Assembly (NCBI RefSeq): GCF_001440035.1
Contig: NZ_LJYG01000111.1
Span: forward strand, 28,786 to 72,610
Length of the DNA stretch: 43,825 bases
Direction of reading: 5' to 3'
From: Bradyrhizobium manausense
GTDB taxonomy: Bacteria; Pseudomonadota; Alphaproteobacteria; Rhizobiales; Xanthobacteraceae
Below, in pieces: positions 23,024 to 31,053 of this stretch. Both the position numbers and the translations under genes were made by a program. The notes under the pieces are model-generated. The model did no database searches and had not been told where the DNA came from. It was given only the letters and a program-made list of their open reading frames with translations. Each line of letters starts with the position of its first letter. The first letter of the stretch is position 1.

Positions 23024-23147
23024 CTTCTAGCACCGTCTCTCGGAACGGAGAACCCCGTATCATTGACGGCTTCGGACGATTTCGCCTAATAATCGCCACC
23101 AACAAGGGCGGGCGCGACGCCTCTCAGGTTTAAGTCGAGGGTTTTGC

Positions 23148-23855
23148 ATGAACAAGGTCTATCCCGACGCCAAGTCGGCGCTTGAGGGCGTTCTCAAGGA
23201 CAACATGATGATCATGTCCGGCGGCTTCGGCCTCTGCGGCATCGCCGAATCGCTGTCGGATGCGATCCGCGACTCCGGCGTGAAGGGTCTGACGGTCGTC
23301 TCGAACAATGCCGGCGTCGACGGCATCGGACTCTCCCGCCTGCTGGAGACCCGCCAGATCAAGAAGATGATCTCGTCCTATGTCGGCGAGAACAAGCTGT
23401 TCGCCCAGCAATTCCTCGCCGGCGAGCTGGAACTCGAATTCAACCCGCAGGGCACACTGGCCGAGCGCATCCGCGCCGGCGGCGCCGGCATCCCCGCGTT
23501 CTACACCAAGACCGGCGTCGGCACGCTGATCGCCGAAGGCAAGGAAGTAAAGGAGTTCGACGGCGAGAAGTATCTGATGGAGCGCGGCCTGTTCGCCGAC
23601 CTCGCCATCGTGCACGCCTGGAAGGGCGACACCGCCGGCAACCTGATCTATCGCAAGACCGCGCGCAATTTTAACCCGATGATGGCGACCGCCGCGAAGA
23701 TCACCGTGGCCGAGGTCGAGCACCTGGTTCCCGCCGGTGAACTCAACCCCGATCACATTCACACGCCCGGCATTTTCGTGAAGCGCATCGTCGAGGTCGG
23801 CACGGCCAAGAAGCGCATCGAATTCCGCAACACCCGTCCGCGGCCCGCGGCTTAA
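23148..23855 (+). CDS. scoA: 3-oxoacid CoA-transferase subunit A
   Basis: The 235-residue alpha subunit of succinyl-CoA:3-ketoacid CoA-transferase. The enzyme transfers CoA from succinyl-CoA to acetoacetate and so lets the cell use ketone bodies or PHB-derived acetoacetate. Motifs include IMSGGFGLCGIAESL (about 22-36), the VSNNAGVDGIGLSRLL block and GAGIPAFYTKTGVGT. The ATG has CGAGGG before it, and subunit B follows after 24 bp. The length is usual for the A subunit. Related enzymes that use other acids exist, but the two-gene layout and sequence point to 3-oxoacids. Confidence 0.94.
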   Translation: MNKVYPDAKSALEGVLKDNMMIMSGGFGLCGIAESLSDAIRDSGVKGLTVVSNNAGVDGIGLSRLLETRQIKKMISSYVGENKLFAQQFLAGELELEFNPQGTLAERIRAGGAGIPAFYTKTGVGTLIAEGKEVKEFDGEKYLMERGLFADLAIVHAWKGDTAGNLIYRKTARNFNPMMATAAKITVAEVEHLVPAGELNPDHIHTPGIFVKRIVEVGTAKKRIEFRNTRPRPAA

Positions 23856-23879
23856 CTCGCAACCCCTTAGGAGAGTCAT

Positions 23880-24530
23880 ATGGCCTGGACCCGTGAACAG
23901 ATGGCCGCTCGTGCCGCCAAGGAGTTGCGCGACGGCTACTACGTCAATCTCGGCATCGGTATCCCGACGCTGGTCTCGAACTACATTCCTGATGGCGTCG
24001 ACGTCAGCCTGCAGAGTGAGAACGGCATGCTCGGCATGGGCCCGTTCCCCTATGAGGACGAGGTGGACGCCGATCTGATCAACGCCGGCAAGCAGACCGT
24101 GAGCGAGCTGCCGTCCACCTCGTATTTCTCGAGCGCGGATTCCTTCGGCATGATTCGCGGCGGCCACATGGATCTGTCGATCCTCGGCGCCATGCAGGTG
24201 GCCCAGAACGGCGATCTCGCCAACTGGATGATCCCCGGCAAGATGGTCAAGGGCATGGGCGGCGCGATGGACCTCGTCGCCGGCGTCAAGCGCGTCGTCG
24301 TGGTGATGGAGCATTCCGCCAAGGATGGCCCGAAGCTCTTGAAGAAATGCAATCTGCCGCTGACCGGCGAGCGCGTCGTCGACATGGTGGTGACTGACTT
24401 GGCCGTCTTCACAATCGACAAGCACGGTGACGGCGGCATGGCCCTGATCGAGCTCGCCGACGGCGTCACGCTCGACGAGGTCAAGGCCAAGACCGAAGCC
24501 GAATTCCGCGTCGCGCTGACGAACACGTAA
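23880..24530 (+). CDS. scoB: 3-oxoacid CoA-transferase subunit B
   Basis: The 216-residue beta subunit of the same CoA-transferase. It carries the catalytic Glu (E47) in the SENG motif, which forms the covalent glutamyl-CoA intermediate. Supporting motifs are GYYVNLGIGIPTLVSNYIP at the start and GGHMDLSILGAMQV in the middle. AGGAGA stands 5 bp before the ATG. A strong hairpin terminator begins 26 bp past its stop, so scoA and scoB form a two-gene operon separate from hemN. Confidence 0.95.
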   Translation: MAWTREQMAARAAKELRDGYYVNLGIGIPTLVSNYIPDGVDVSLQSENGMLGMGPFPYEDEVDADLINAGKQTVSELPSTSYFSSADSFGMIRGGHMDLSILGAMQVAQNGDLANWMIPGKMVKGMGGAMDLVAGVKRVVVVMEHSAKDGPKLLKKCNLPLTGERVVDMVVTDLAVFTIDKHGDGGMALIELADGVTLDEVKAKTEAEFRVALTNT

Positions 24531-24555
24531 GGTCGCGCGATCACGAACGATTGGG

Positions 24556-24584
24556 ATGGCCGGGCTTCGTCCCGGCCATTTTTG
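24556..24584 (+). terminator. Rho-independent terminator of scoAB
   Basis: ATGGCCGGG (24556-24564) pairs perfectly with CCCGGCCAT (24571-24579) around a six-base loop, followed directly by a run of T. It is the clearest intrinsic terminator in the window. Confidence 0.92.
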
Positions 24585-24692
24585 TTCGGCGACCAGGAGG
24601 TCGAGGTAGCAGGCCGCTTCTCTATTGCCGGTGGCGGCGTGCGGCATGACTGCGCTCTCAGCACCATCGGTCAAGATCGCAGGGCCCACATT

Positions 24693-24706
24693 TGAGCAAG
24701 CGCAAG
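24693..24706 (+). promoter_or_regulatory. FixK/FNR-type box upstream of hemN
   Basis: TTGAGCAAGCGCAA fits the FixK2 pattern TTG(A/C)-N6-(T/G)CAA. Its centre is about 90 bp before the hemN ATG. A class II promoter with the box near -40 would start transcription around 24740. Low-oxygen control of hemN is known in Bradyrhizobium. Confidence 0.72.
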
Positions 24707-24789
24707 GTCGTCTGCTGGAAAATGGGTCATCCTTTGCCATCCGGAGGTGCTGCGACTGTATGCAGCATCAATTTCCCGATGGGTAAGAC

Positions 24790-26142
24790 ATGAGGACCGA
24801 TCTCGCGGCGAGCTATGGCGAAGAGCGATTGCCGCGCTACACGAGCTACCCGACCGCGCCGCACTTCTCGGCGGAGATCGGTGCCGACACCTACGCGCGA
24901 TGGCTGTCCGAGCTCCCCTCGGGCGCCAGTGCATCGCTGTATCTGCACGTACCGTTCTGCCGCGAGATGTGCTGGTACTGCGGTTGCCATACCCAGATCG
25001 TCCGCCGCGACGAGCTCGTCGCGACCTATCAACGGACACTCCTCGGCGAGGTCGCCCTGGTCGCCGATAGCATCGGCCGCCGCATCAAGGTCGAGCACAT
25101 TCATTTCGGCGGTGGTACGCCGACGATCATGGCACCGGAGGCCTTCGCGGAATTGATGGCGGCGATGCGCCACGCCTTCTTCGTGCTGCCCTCGGCCGAG
25201 ATCGCGGTCGAGATCGACCCGCGGACGCTGACGTCAGAGATGGTCGAGGCCATGCGGCTCTCCGGCGTCAACCGCGTCAGCCTCGGCGTGCAGAGTTTCG
25301 ATCCCGTCGTGCAGCGCGCGATCAACCGTGTGCAGAGTTATGAGCAGACCGCCTCCGTCGTCAACATGCTCCGGCAGGTCGGTATCGGGGGAATCAATTT
25401 CGATCTGATCTACGGCCTGCCGCACCAGACCATCGCATCCTGCCTGGATACGGTGCGTCGCGCGCTCGCGCTCGCCCCCGACCGCTTTTCGGTGTTCGGC
25501 TATGCACATGTGCCGGGCTTCAAGAGGCACCAGCGCATGATCGACGAGACCCATTTGCCTGATGGCCTCACACGCCACGACCAGGCCTGCGCCATCGCCA
25601 ACGCGCTGAACGAGGCCGGCTATGTGCAGATCGGCCTCGACCATTTCGCGAAACCTGGCGATGCCATGGCCGTGGCCTACGAGCAGGGGACGCTGCGGCG
25701 CAATTTCCAAGGCTATACCACCGACCAGGGCGAGGTGCTGCTCGGCTTCGGCGCCAGCGCCATCGGACATCTGCCACAGGGTTACGTCCAGAACGAGGTG
25801 CAGATCGGCGCCTATCAGCAGAGCATCGCCAGCGGTAGGCTCGCCACCGCGAAGGGCTATGGACTCAACGACGACGACCGGCTGCGTGCTGACATCATCG
25901 AGCGCATCATGTGCGAGTTCGGCGCCGATCTCGGCGAGATCTGCGCGCGCCATGGCGCTGAGCCAAAGGCGATGCTGCGATCTGCGTCGCGGTTGAAGTC
26001 GCTGATCTCGGACGGCGTGGTGAGAATGGATGGCGACCGTCTTGCGGTCGCGAACGATTCGCGCTTTCTGGTCCGCAGCGTCGCCGCCGCATTCGATGCC
26101 TACCTGGATCCGGGCAAGCAGCTGCACAGCCGGGCGGTGTGA
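24790..26142 (+). CDS. hemN: Oxygen-independent coproporphyrinogen III oxidase
   Basis: A 450-residue radical SAM enzyme that decarboxylates coproporphyrinogen III to protoporphyrinogen IX without oxygen, for haem synthesis under microaerobic or anaerobic conditions. The iron-sulfur motif C57-x3-C61-x2-C64-x-C66 is present in VPFCREMCWYCGCHT, followed by HFGGGTPT (SAM binding) and VSLGVQSF. The N-terminal PRYTSYPTAPHFS and the C-terminal HemN domain (GFGASAIGHLPQGYVQN) distinguish true HemN from HemW. The length equals that of E. coli HemN. A FixK-type box upstream suggests oxygen control. A palindromic repeat follows the stop. Confidence 0.96.
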   Translation: MRTDLAASYGEERLPRYTSYPTAPHFSAEIGADTYARWLSELPSGASASLYLHVPFCREMCWYCGCHTQIVRRDELVATYQRTLLGEVALVADSIGRRIKVEHIHFGGGTPTIMAPEAFAELMAAMRHAFFVLPSAEIAVEIDPRTLTSEMVEAMRLSGVNRVSLGVQSFDPVVQRAINRVQSYEQTASVVNMLRQVGIGGINFDLIYGLPHQTIASCLDTVRRALALAPDRFSVFGYAHVPGFKRHQRMIDETHLPDGLTRHDQACAIANALNEAGYVQIGLDHFAKPGDAMAVAYEQGTLRRNFQGYTTDQGEVLLGFGASAIGHLPQGYVQNEVQIGAYQQSIASGRLATAKGYGLNDDDRLRADIIERIMCEFGADLGEICARHGAEPKAMLRSASRLKSLISDGVVRMDGDRLAVANDSRFLVRSVAAAFDAYLDPGKQLHSRAV

Positions 26143-26151
26143 GATTCCTTT

Positions 26152-26256
26152 TGTCATTCCGGGGCGCGCCTCTTGGCGCGAGCCCGGAATCCATTTCACC
26201 GCATCGCTTGCCGCCCGATGGATTCCGGGCTCGCGCTTCGCGCGCCCGGAATGACA
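26152..26256. repeat. Long palindromic repeat, TGTCATTCCGGGGCGCG family
   Basis: TGTCATTCCGGGGCGCG at the left is mirrored by CGCGCCCGGAATGACA at the right, and inner arms (GCGCGAGCCCGGAATCCAT and ATGGATTCCGGGCTCGCGC) pair as well. The whole 105 bp could fold into one long stem. It lies between convergent hemN and the AraC-type gene. The family is dispersed in Bradyrhizobium as far as I know. Confidence 0.85.
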
Positions 26257-26336
26257 GCGAAAGAACTCGCGACAGCTTGCGCTTCCAAAAGGAAACTCGG
26301 CCCCGTCCCGCTATCGTTCGGTCGGAACGGAGACTG

Positions 26337-27386
26337 TCATGCCCTTCCGATCTGACGATCCGGCTGATGTCCATCGGTCGGCTTCATTGGCGGCCGCACG
26401 CCCTTGCGCCAGTCGGTGATGGTGCAGCCGAAGCGGCCGCGAAACCAGCGTGCCATGGCGCTCTGCGCGGAGAAGCCCAGTTGCGCGGCGATATCCGCCA
26501 GCGGCCGGCCGGAGTCCTCGATCAGCTTGATCACGAGGTCGGCGCGTTGCGCATCGAGGATCGCCGAGAAGCTGGTGCCTGATGCGGCGAGGTGGCGGTG
26601 GATGGTGCGGCGGGTGCAGGCCAGATGCTCGGCGACGCGTTCGACCGTGCAGTCGCCGCTCGCGAGCAGGCCGCGTACGACCTCGTCGACTTTCTCCTCC
26701 CAGCCTGCGGGCCGGCTTTCCATCGCCTCGATTCGCTTGCGCAAGTAGCTGGCGATGAGGGGATGCGCGCTCGGGATCCGGCGCTCCATGTCGTGCGCCG
26801 ACATCACGATCGCGTCCTCGTCCGCGTTGAAGAGAACGCGGCAGCCGAAGAAGCCGCGGTAGCGCTTGCGGTCATGCGGCGGGGGGTAGTGCAGATGCAC
26901 TTCCTGCGGCCCCCAATCGCTGCCGAACAGCGATTGGATGATGCGGTGGACGCTGCCGAGCGCCATGTCGATCGATTGGCGCGGCGCGGTCGGCTGCCGC
27001 CCGCGCAGATGCAGGATGATCGTCACGGTCTGCTTGTCCCTGACGATTTCGAGCTTCATGCCGTCGTGATGGATAGGGATGAAGCGAGAGAGAGCCTCGA
27101 TCGCCTCGCCGACCGTCGCCTGTTCGCGCACGATCAGGCCGACCGCGCCGAAATTGGTCAGGCCGCCGCGCTCGGCCAGCCGTAAGCCGAAATCTTCAGC
27201 ACCGGATTCCGCTGCCGATATCTCGAGCAGACGACGCAGGGCCGGGACCGCAATGGGCGTATCGGGCTCGTCCAGGATGGCGAGCGGCAACCTGACCTTC
27301 TGCATCATCTGCCTGGGGTCGAGCCCGACCGACCGGGCCACCTCCGAGTAACAGCTCAAACCTGCGCTGCGAATGAGGTCGGTCAT
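26337..27386 (-). CDS. AraC-family transcriptional regulator with arabinose-binding-like N-domain
   Basis: A 349-residue regulator. The N-terminal 200 or so residues (MTDLIRSAGLSCYSEVARSVGLDPRQ onward) match the arabinose-binding-like domain of the OruR/ArgR/GbpR type. The C-terminal AraC HTH pair follows (about 240-335): VERVAEHLACTRRTIHRHLA is the first and PLADIAAQLGFSAQSAMARWFRGRFG the second helix-turn-helix. The ATG at 27386 is chosen by the domain start; the frame runs on upstream without homology. It is divergent from the FixJ-like gene across about 200 bp and could regulate it or itself. The effector is unknown. Confidence 0.9.
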   Translation of the reverse strand: MTDLIRSAGLSCYSEVARSVGLDPRQMMQKVRLPLAILDEPDTPIAVPALRRLLEISAAESGAEDFGLRLAERGGLTNFGAVGLIVREQATVGEAIEALSRFIPIHHDGMKLEIVRDKQTVTIILHLRGRQPTAPRQSIDMALGSVHRIIQSLFGSDWGPQEVHLHYPPPHDRKRYRGFFGCRVLFNADEDAIVMSAHDMERRIPSAHPLIASYLRKRIEAMESRPAGWEEKVDEVVRGLLASGDCTVERVAEHLACTRRTIHRHLAASGTSFSAILDAQRADLVIKLIEDSGRPLADIAAQLGFSAQSAMARWFRGRFGCTITDWRKGVRPPMKPTDGHQPDRQIGRA

Positions 27387-27600
27387 GCGACCATGTCCTG
27401 TCAGCCATTCCCGTGGATGTCCCGAAATGTAAAGTTTCTGTCCCGATCCGTCAAATCCGGGAACCGAGTGCACCATACATAAGGGAAAAGCCAAGCACCG
27501 GCGCGAATGCCGTGCTGATGACGGCGGGTCGCGAGAAGCCCCTTGGCCGTCGATGGCCATTTGACCAAGACATTGCTGGATCGGGATTATGCCGGGGAAC

Positions 27601-28209
27601 ATGTTTTCCAAGGGCGAAGTATTCGTCATTGAAACCGACGCTGCCTCTCGCGAACAATTGTCCGACGCGCTTCAGCAGAGCGCCTATGACGTGATCTGCT
27701 TCGCCGATGGCGCATCGCTGCTGTCGGAGGCTAAGGCGCGGATGCCGGCCTGCGTGCTGCTGGAGATGCCGGCCGATCGCTCCGCCCTCGACGTGCTCAA
27801 GCGTCTGCGCGAGGAAAACTGCATGGCGCCGGTGCTGGTGACCGCGGCGAACGGCAGCATCGCCATGGCGGTCGATGCCATCAAGAGCGGCGCGGCCGAT
27901 TTCATCGAAAAGCCGTTCCGCACCCACGATATCGTCGGCCGGATCGACGCCGCGATCGACGAGTTTGCCCAGCCGGAATCGACCAGACATCGCTGGTTGC
28001 AGGGTTGCGACGCTCTGACCGCGCGTGAGAACGACGTGCTCACGCATCTTGCCGCCGGCCTCACCAACAAGGAGATCGCCCGCCGCATGCATCTGAGCGC
28101 GCGTACGGTCGAGGGCTATCGGGCCAACATTTTGAAGAAGGCGGCCGCCCGCAACGTGACGGACCTGCTTCGCCGCATTTTCGGCCAGGGTTCGCCCAGT
28201 CAGGTCTGA
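27601..28209 (+). CDS. FixJ/NarL-type response regulator with degenerate receiver
   Basis: A 202-residue protein with a receiver domain (about 1-120) and a LuxR-type HTH (about 137-195: LTARENDVLTHLAAGLTNKE then IARRMHLSARTVEGYRANIL). In the receiver, Thr81 and Lys104 (IEKPF) are kept, but the phospho-acceptor Asp is Glu55 (VLLEMP), and the usual acidic pair is E11-T12-D13 (VIETD). The loop after residue 55 also looks one residue short. Normal phosphorylation is therefore unlikely, and Glu may mimic the active state. No histidine kinase gene is adjacent. The ATG at 27601 has GGGG upstream; an ATG at 27589 would add four residues. DNA binding is inferred from the intact HTH. Confidence 0.88.
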   Translation: MFSKGEVFVIETDAASREQLSDALQQSAYDVICFADGASLLSEAKARMPACVLLEMPADRSALDVLKRLREENCMAPVLVTAANGSIAMAVDAIKSGAADFIEKPFRTHDIVGRIDAAIDEFAQPESTRHRWLQGCDALTARENDVLTHLAAGLTNKEIARRMHLSARTVEGYRANILKKAAARNVTDLLRRIFGQGSPSQV

Positions 28210-28404
28210 CGGGCGAGGTTCGCCTTTCGGACGAATTTGTGCCGCTGCGTGGTGACGCGTTCCGCGGCCATGGTGCCGCCGCGGCGGTGCCCCACGGAAA
28301 CCCCAATCGAACCGGTTCCTTCCCTGCCGCGTCCAACCATTTTGGCGTGGCATTTGATCGCGCGTCCGGCTGGCGACGCGGCGATATCGGCAGGGAGAAT
28401 TGTG

Positions 28405-30087
28405 ATGCGCATCACCGCAAGATGTTTGGCGACGACGAGCCTGGTCCTGGTGACCACAGCGCTCGCCTCGCCCTCATGGGCCGCCGATGTGGACGCCACA
28501 TCGGCCATCGACACCGTCACCGTCTGTCCTGATGGCGCCACCGTCACGCGCGTGATCGCGCTCGACCTCGCCTCAGGGGATTCGACGCTGGTCGCCAAGG
28601 ACTTCCCGCTCTCGCTCGATCCGTCCTCGCTCCGCGTCGAGGGCGAGGCGGGTGCCAAGCTCACGATCGGCACGATCGATGCGCGGCCGCCGCGGGCGGC
28701 ACCACCGGTGAATCTGCCCGAGCTCGACAAGCGCATCGAGGCGCTCAAGGACGAGCGCGCCGATCTGCAAGGCACAATCGATGCGGCGGCCGCCCGGCGC
28801 AAATTCGCGCAGCGCTTTGCCGAAGCCTCTCCCGCCGGCCTTGGCGAGAAAGGCGAGGCGCGCCCGATCACTGAATGGCGCGCGGCCTTCACTGCGGTCG
28901 CCGAGGAAGTCGCGGCCGCCGAAACGGCGATCCGCGATGCCACGCGAAAACAGCGCGAGATCGATCGCCAGATCGCGCAGCTCGAGGCCGACCGGTCCGC
29001 CAAGCCGCCGAGCAAGCTCGAGGTGCGCATCGACGTCGCCTCGGCCGCCGCGACGAAGGCGACGCTGCGCGTGACCTATACTGTGCGCAATGCGCGCTGG
29101 CTCCCGCTCTATGACGCCCGGCTCGACACCGGCGCCAAGGATCGCAAGCCGCAACTCGAGCTGGTCCGCCGCGCCGAGGTCACGCAGTCGACCGGTGAAG
29201 ACTGGTCGAATGTCGCGCTCGGCGTTTCCACGGTCCGTATCGCCCGCGGCGGCAGCGCGCCGGAACTGGGTTCGCTGGTGGCGCAATATCCGCAGGTGCC
29301 GAAGCCGCTGGCGGCGGGTTCGGTCTCCGATCTGGCGCGGCCGGCCCCAATGGCGCGTCAGATGCAGTCTCCTCCCTTCGCGAGCAAGGTTGCAGAGGCG
29401 GCCGAACCGCGCGAGCGGGCCGACGAGCAGCAGGCAGTCGCCGAGATCGGCGACTTCGAGGCCACCTTCAAGATCCCCGGCCGCGTCAGCCTCGGTGCTG
29501 CCGAGGGTGCCAAAAGCCTGCGCATCGCCTCGATGAGCGTGCCGGCCGACCTTGCGGTACGCGCCGCGCCGGTGCAGGACCCCACCGCCTTCCTCGAAGC
29601 CAGTTTCAAGCAGACCGACGATACGACGCTGCTGCCTGGCAAGGTTGCGATCTACCGTGACGGAATCTTCGTTGGCCGCGGCAAGCTCGCAGCAACAGCC
29701 AAGGACGACATCGTGCGCCTCGGTTTCGGCGCCGACGACAAGGTCAAGATCGAGCGCGCCGTGCTCAAGCGCAACGAAGGCTCGGCCGGCTTGATCGTGA
29801 CGACCTCGAAGACTGACGAGCGCGCCTTCAAGACCACCATCCGCAACGGCCACGACTTCCCGATCCATGTCGCGATCGAGGATCAGCTGCCGGTCAGCGA
29901 GGTCGACGAGATCGTGGTCGAGATGCTGCCCACGACCACGCCGCCTACCGCAAAAGACATCCGTGACAAGCGCGGCGTGCTGGAATGGTCGTTCGACGCC
30001 AAGCCCGGTGAGATCAGGGACATCAACTTCGCCTGGCGCGTCCGCTGGCCGAAGGACAAGACCATGGTGATCGTGCCGTCGGGTTAG
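28405..30087 (+). CDS. Secreted DUF4139 (MuiA-like) protein
   Basis: A 560-residue exported protein. Residues 1-26 form a signal peptide (ATTSLVLVTTALASPSWA) cut before ADV. An N-terminal DUF4140-like domain (VTVCPDGATVTRVIALDLASG) is followed by a long charged helical section (about 105-200: LDKRIEALKDERADLQGTID and onward) likely to be a coiled coil, then the DUF4139 body from about 210 (VTYTVRNARWLPLYDARLD) to the end (VLEWSFDAKPGEIRDINFAWRVRWPKD). Members are labelled mucoidy inhibitor A, but the mechanism is not known to me. CAGGGAGAA precedes the ATG. It stands alone, and a GC hairpin separates it from the convergent ABC operon. Confidence 0.87.
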   Translation: MRITARCLATTSLVLVTTALASPSWAADVDATSAIDTVTVCPDGATVTRVIALDLASGDSTLVAKDFPLSLDPSSLRVEGEAGAKLTIGTIDARPPRAAPPVNLPELDKRIEALKDERADLQGTIDAAAARRKFAQRFAEASPAGLGEKGEARPITEWRAAFTAVAEEVAAAETAIRDATRKQREIDRQIAQLEADRSAKPPSKLEVRIDVASAAATKATLRVTYTVRNARWLPLYDARLDTGAKDRKPQLELVRRAEVTQSTGEDWSNVALGVSTVRIARGGSAPELGSLVAQYPQVPKPLAAGSVSDLARPAPMARQMQSPPFASKVAEAAEPRERADEQQAVAEIGDFEATFKIPGRVSLGAAEGAKSLRIASMSVPADLAVRAAPVQDPTAFLEASFKQTDDTTLLPGKVAIYRDGIFVGRGKLAATAKDDIVRLGFGADDKVKIERAVLKRNEGSAGLIVTTSKTDERAFKTTIRNGHDFPIHVAIEDQLPVSEVDEIVVEMLPTTTPPTAKDIRDKRGVLEWSFDAKPGEIRDINFAWRVRWPKDKTMVIVPSG

Positions 30088-30114
30088 CAGTCGCGCCACG
30101 AAGGAGATGTGCTT

Positions 30115-30136
30115 CCTCCCCCGCAAGCGGGGGAGG
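30115..30136. terminator. GC hairpin between convergent genes
   Basis: CCTCCCCCGC (30115-30124) pairs perfectly with GCGGGGGAGG (30127-30136) around AA. It lies 28 bp past the DUF4139 gene stop and 23 bp past the convergent permease stop. There is no T run. It is the same kind of element as the one at 15465-15489, so it may be a dispersed repeat rather than a dedicated terminator. Confidence 0.5.
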
Positions 30137-30159
30137 GAGAGGACCGAGGAGAGGAAAAA

Positions 30160-31053
30160 CTATTCCTTCACCGCGCCGGTCAGCGACGAGACGTAATAAT
30201 CCACGAATAGCGAGTAGAAGATCGCAACCGGCAGCGAGCCGAGCAGCGAGCCCGCCATCAGCGCGCCCCATTGATAGACGTCGCCGGTGACGAGTTCGGT
30301 CAGGATCGCGACCGGCACGGTCTTGTTGGCTCCGCTCTGGATGAAGGCAAGCGCGTAGATGAACTCGTTCCAGGACAGCGTGAAGGAGAAGATGCCGGCC
30401 GAGATCAGGCCGGGCACCGCGAGCGGCAGCGTGATCCGGCGCAGGATCTGCAGCCGCGTCGCACCGTCGACCAGCGCGCATTCCTCGAGCTCGTACGGGA
30501 TCGACTTGAAATAGCCGATCAAAAGCCAGGTGCAGAACGGCACCAGGAAGGTCGGATAGACCAGGATCAGCGCCAGCGGGGAATCGAACAGGCCGAATTG
30601 CACCACCACGGTTGCGAGCGGGATGAACAGGATCGACGGCGGCACGAGATAGGCGAGGTAAATGCCAAGGCCGACATAGGGGCTGCCGCGGAAGCGCAGG
30701 CGTTCGATCGCATAGGCGGCAAGTGTGCTCGCGACAAGCGACAGCGTGGTCGAGCCGATCGCGACCATCATCGTCGTCCACAGCCAGCGTGGATAGGCGG
30801 TGTCGAACAACAGATGCTTGATATGCGCCAATGTCGGCGAGGAGATCCAGAACGGGTTGTGCTCCCGGTAGTTCATCAGCTCCGCGTTCGGCTTGAACGA
30901 GGTGATCGCCATCCAGTAGAACGGAAACAGCAGAATCAGCACGAAGCAGCCGAGCGGCAGATAGATCATCATCAGCCGCCGCAGCCCGGAATCCCAGGCC
31001 ATGGTGTCGGGCGCTGTTTGGGCGACGGAGGCTTGTGCGACAGCGTCAGTCAT
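30160..31053 (-). CDS. Carbohydrate-type ABC permease, MalG-like (cluster 2)
   Basis: A 297-residue permease with six helices. The first is MIYLPLGCFVLILLFPFYWM, and the EAA loop is LEECALVDGATRLQILRRITLP, with Cys replacing the second Ala of EAA. The SWNEFIYALAFI and closing SLTGAVKE segments are typical of MalG proteins. The start overlaps the MalF-like end by 8 bp. It is the last gene of the four-gene operon 34598-30160. No ATPase gene is present in the operon. Confidence 0.93.
   Translation of the reverse strand: MTDAVAQASVAQTAPDTMAWDSGLRRLMMIYLPLGCFVLILLFPFYWMAITSFKPNAELMNYREHNPFWISSPTLAHIKHLLFDTAYPRWLWTTMMVAIGSTTLSLVASTLAAYAIERLRFRGSPYVGLGIYLAYLVPPSILFIPLATVVVQFGLFDSPLALILVYPTFLVPFCTWLLIGYFKSIPYELEECALVDGATRLQILRRITLPLAVPGLISAGIFSFTLSWNEFIYALAFIQSGANKTVPVAILTELVTGDVYQWGALMAGSLLGSLPVAIFYSLFVDYYVSSLTGAVKE

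Noticed and set aside
23130..24740. Open frame of 536 codons on the minus strand
   Set aside because: It spans both scoA and scoB on the other strand and crosses the scoAB terminator, so it cannot be a normal gene.
28573..30126. Open frame of 517 codons on the minus strand
   Set aside because: It is opposite the DUF4139 gene, which has a signal peptide, ribosome site and domain match. No independent support for the antisense frame.
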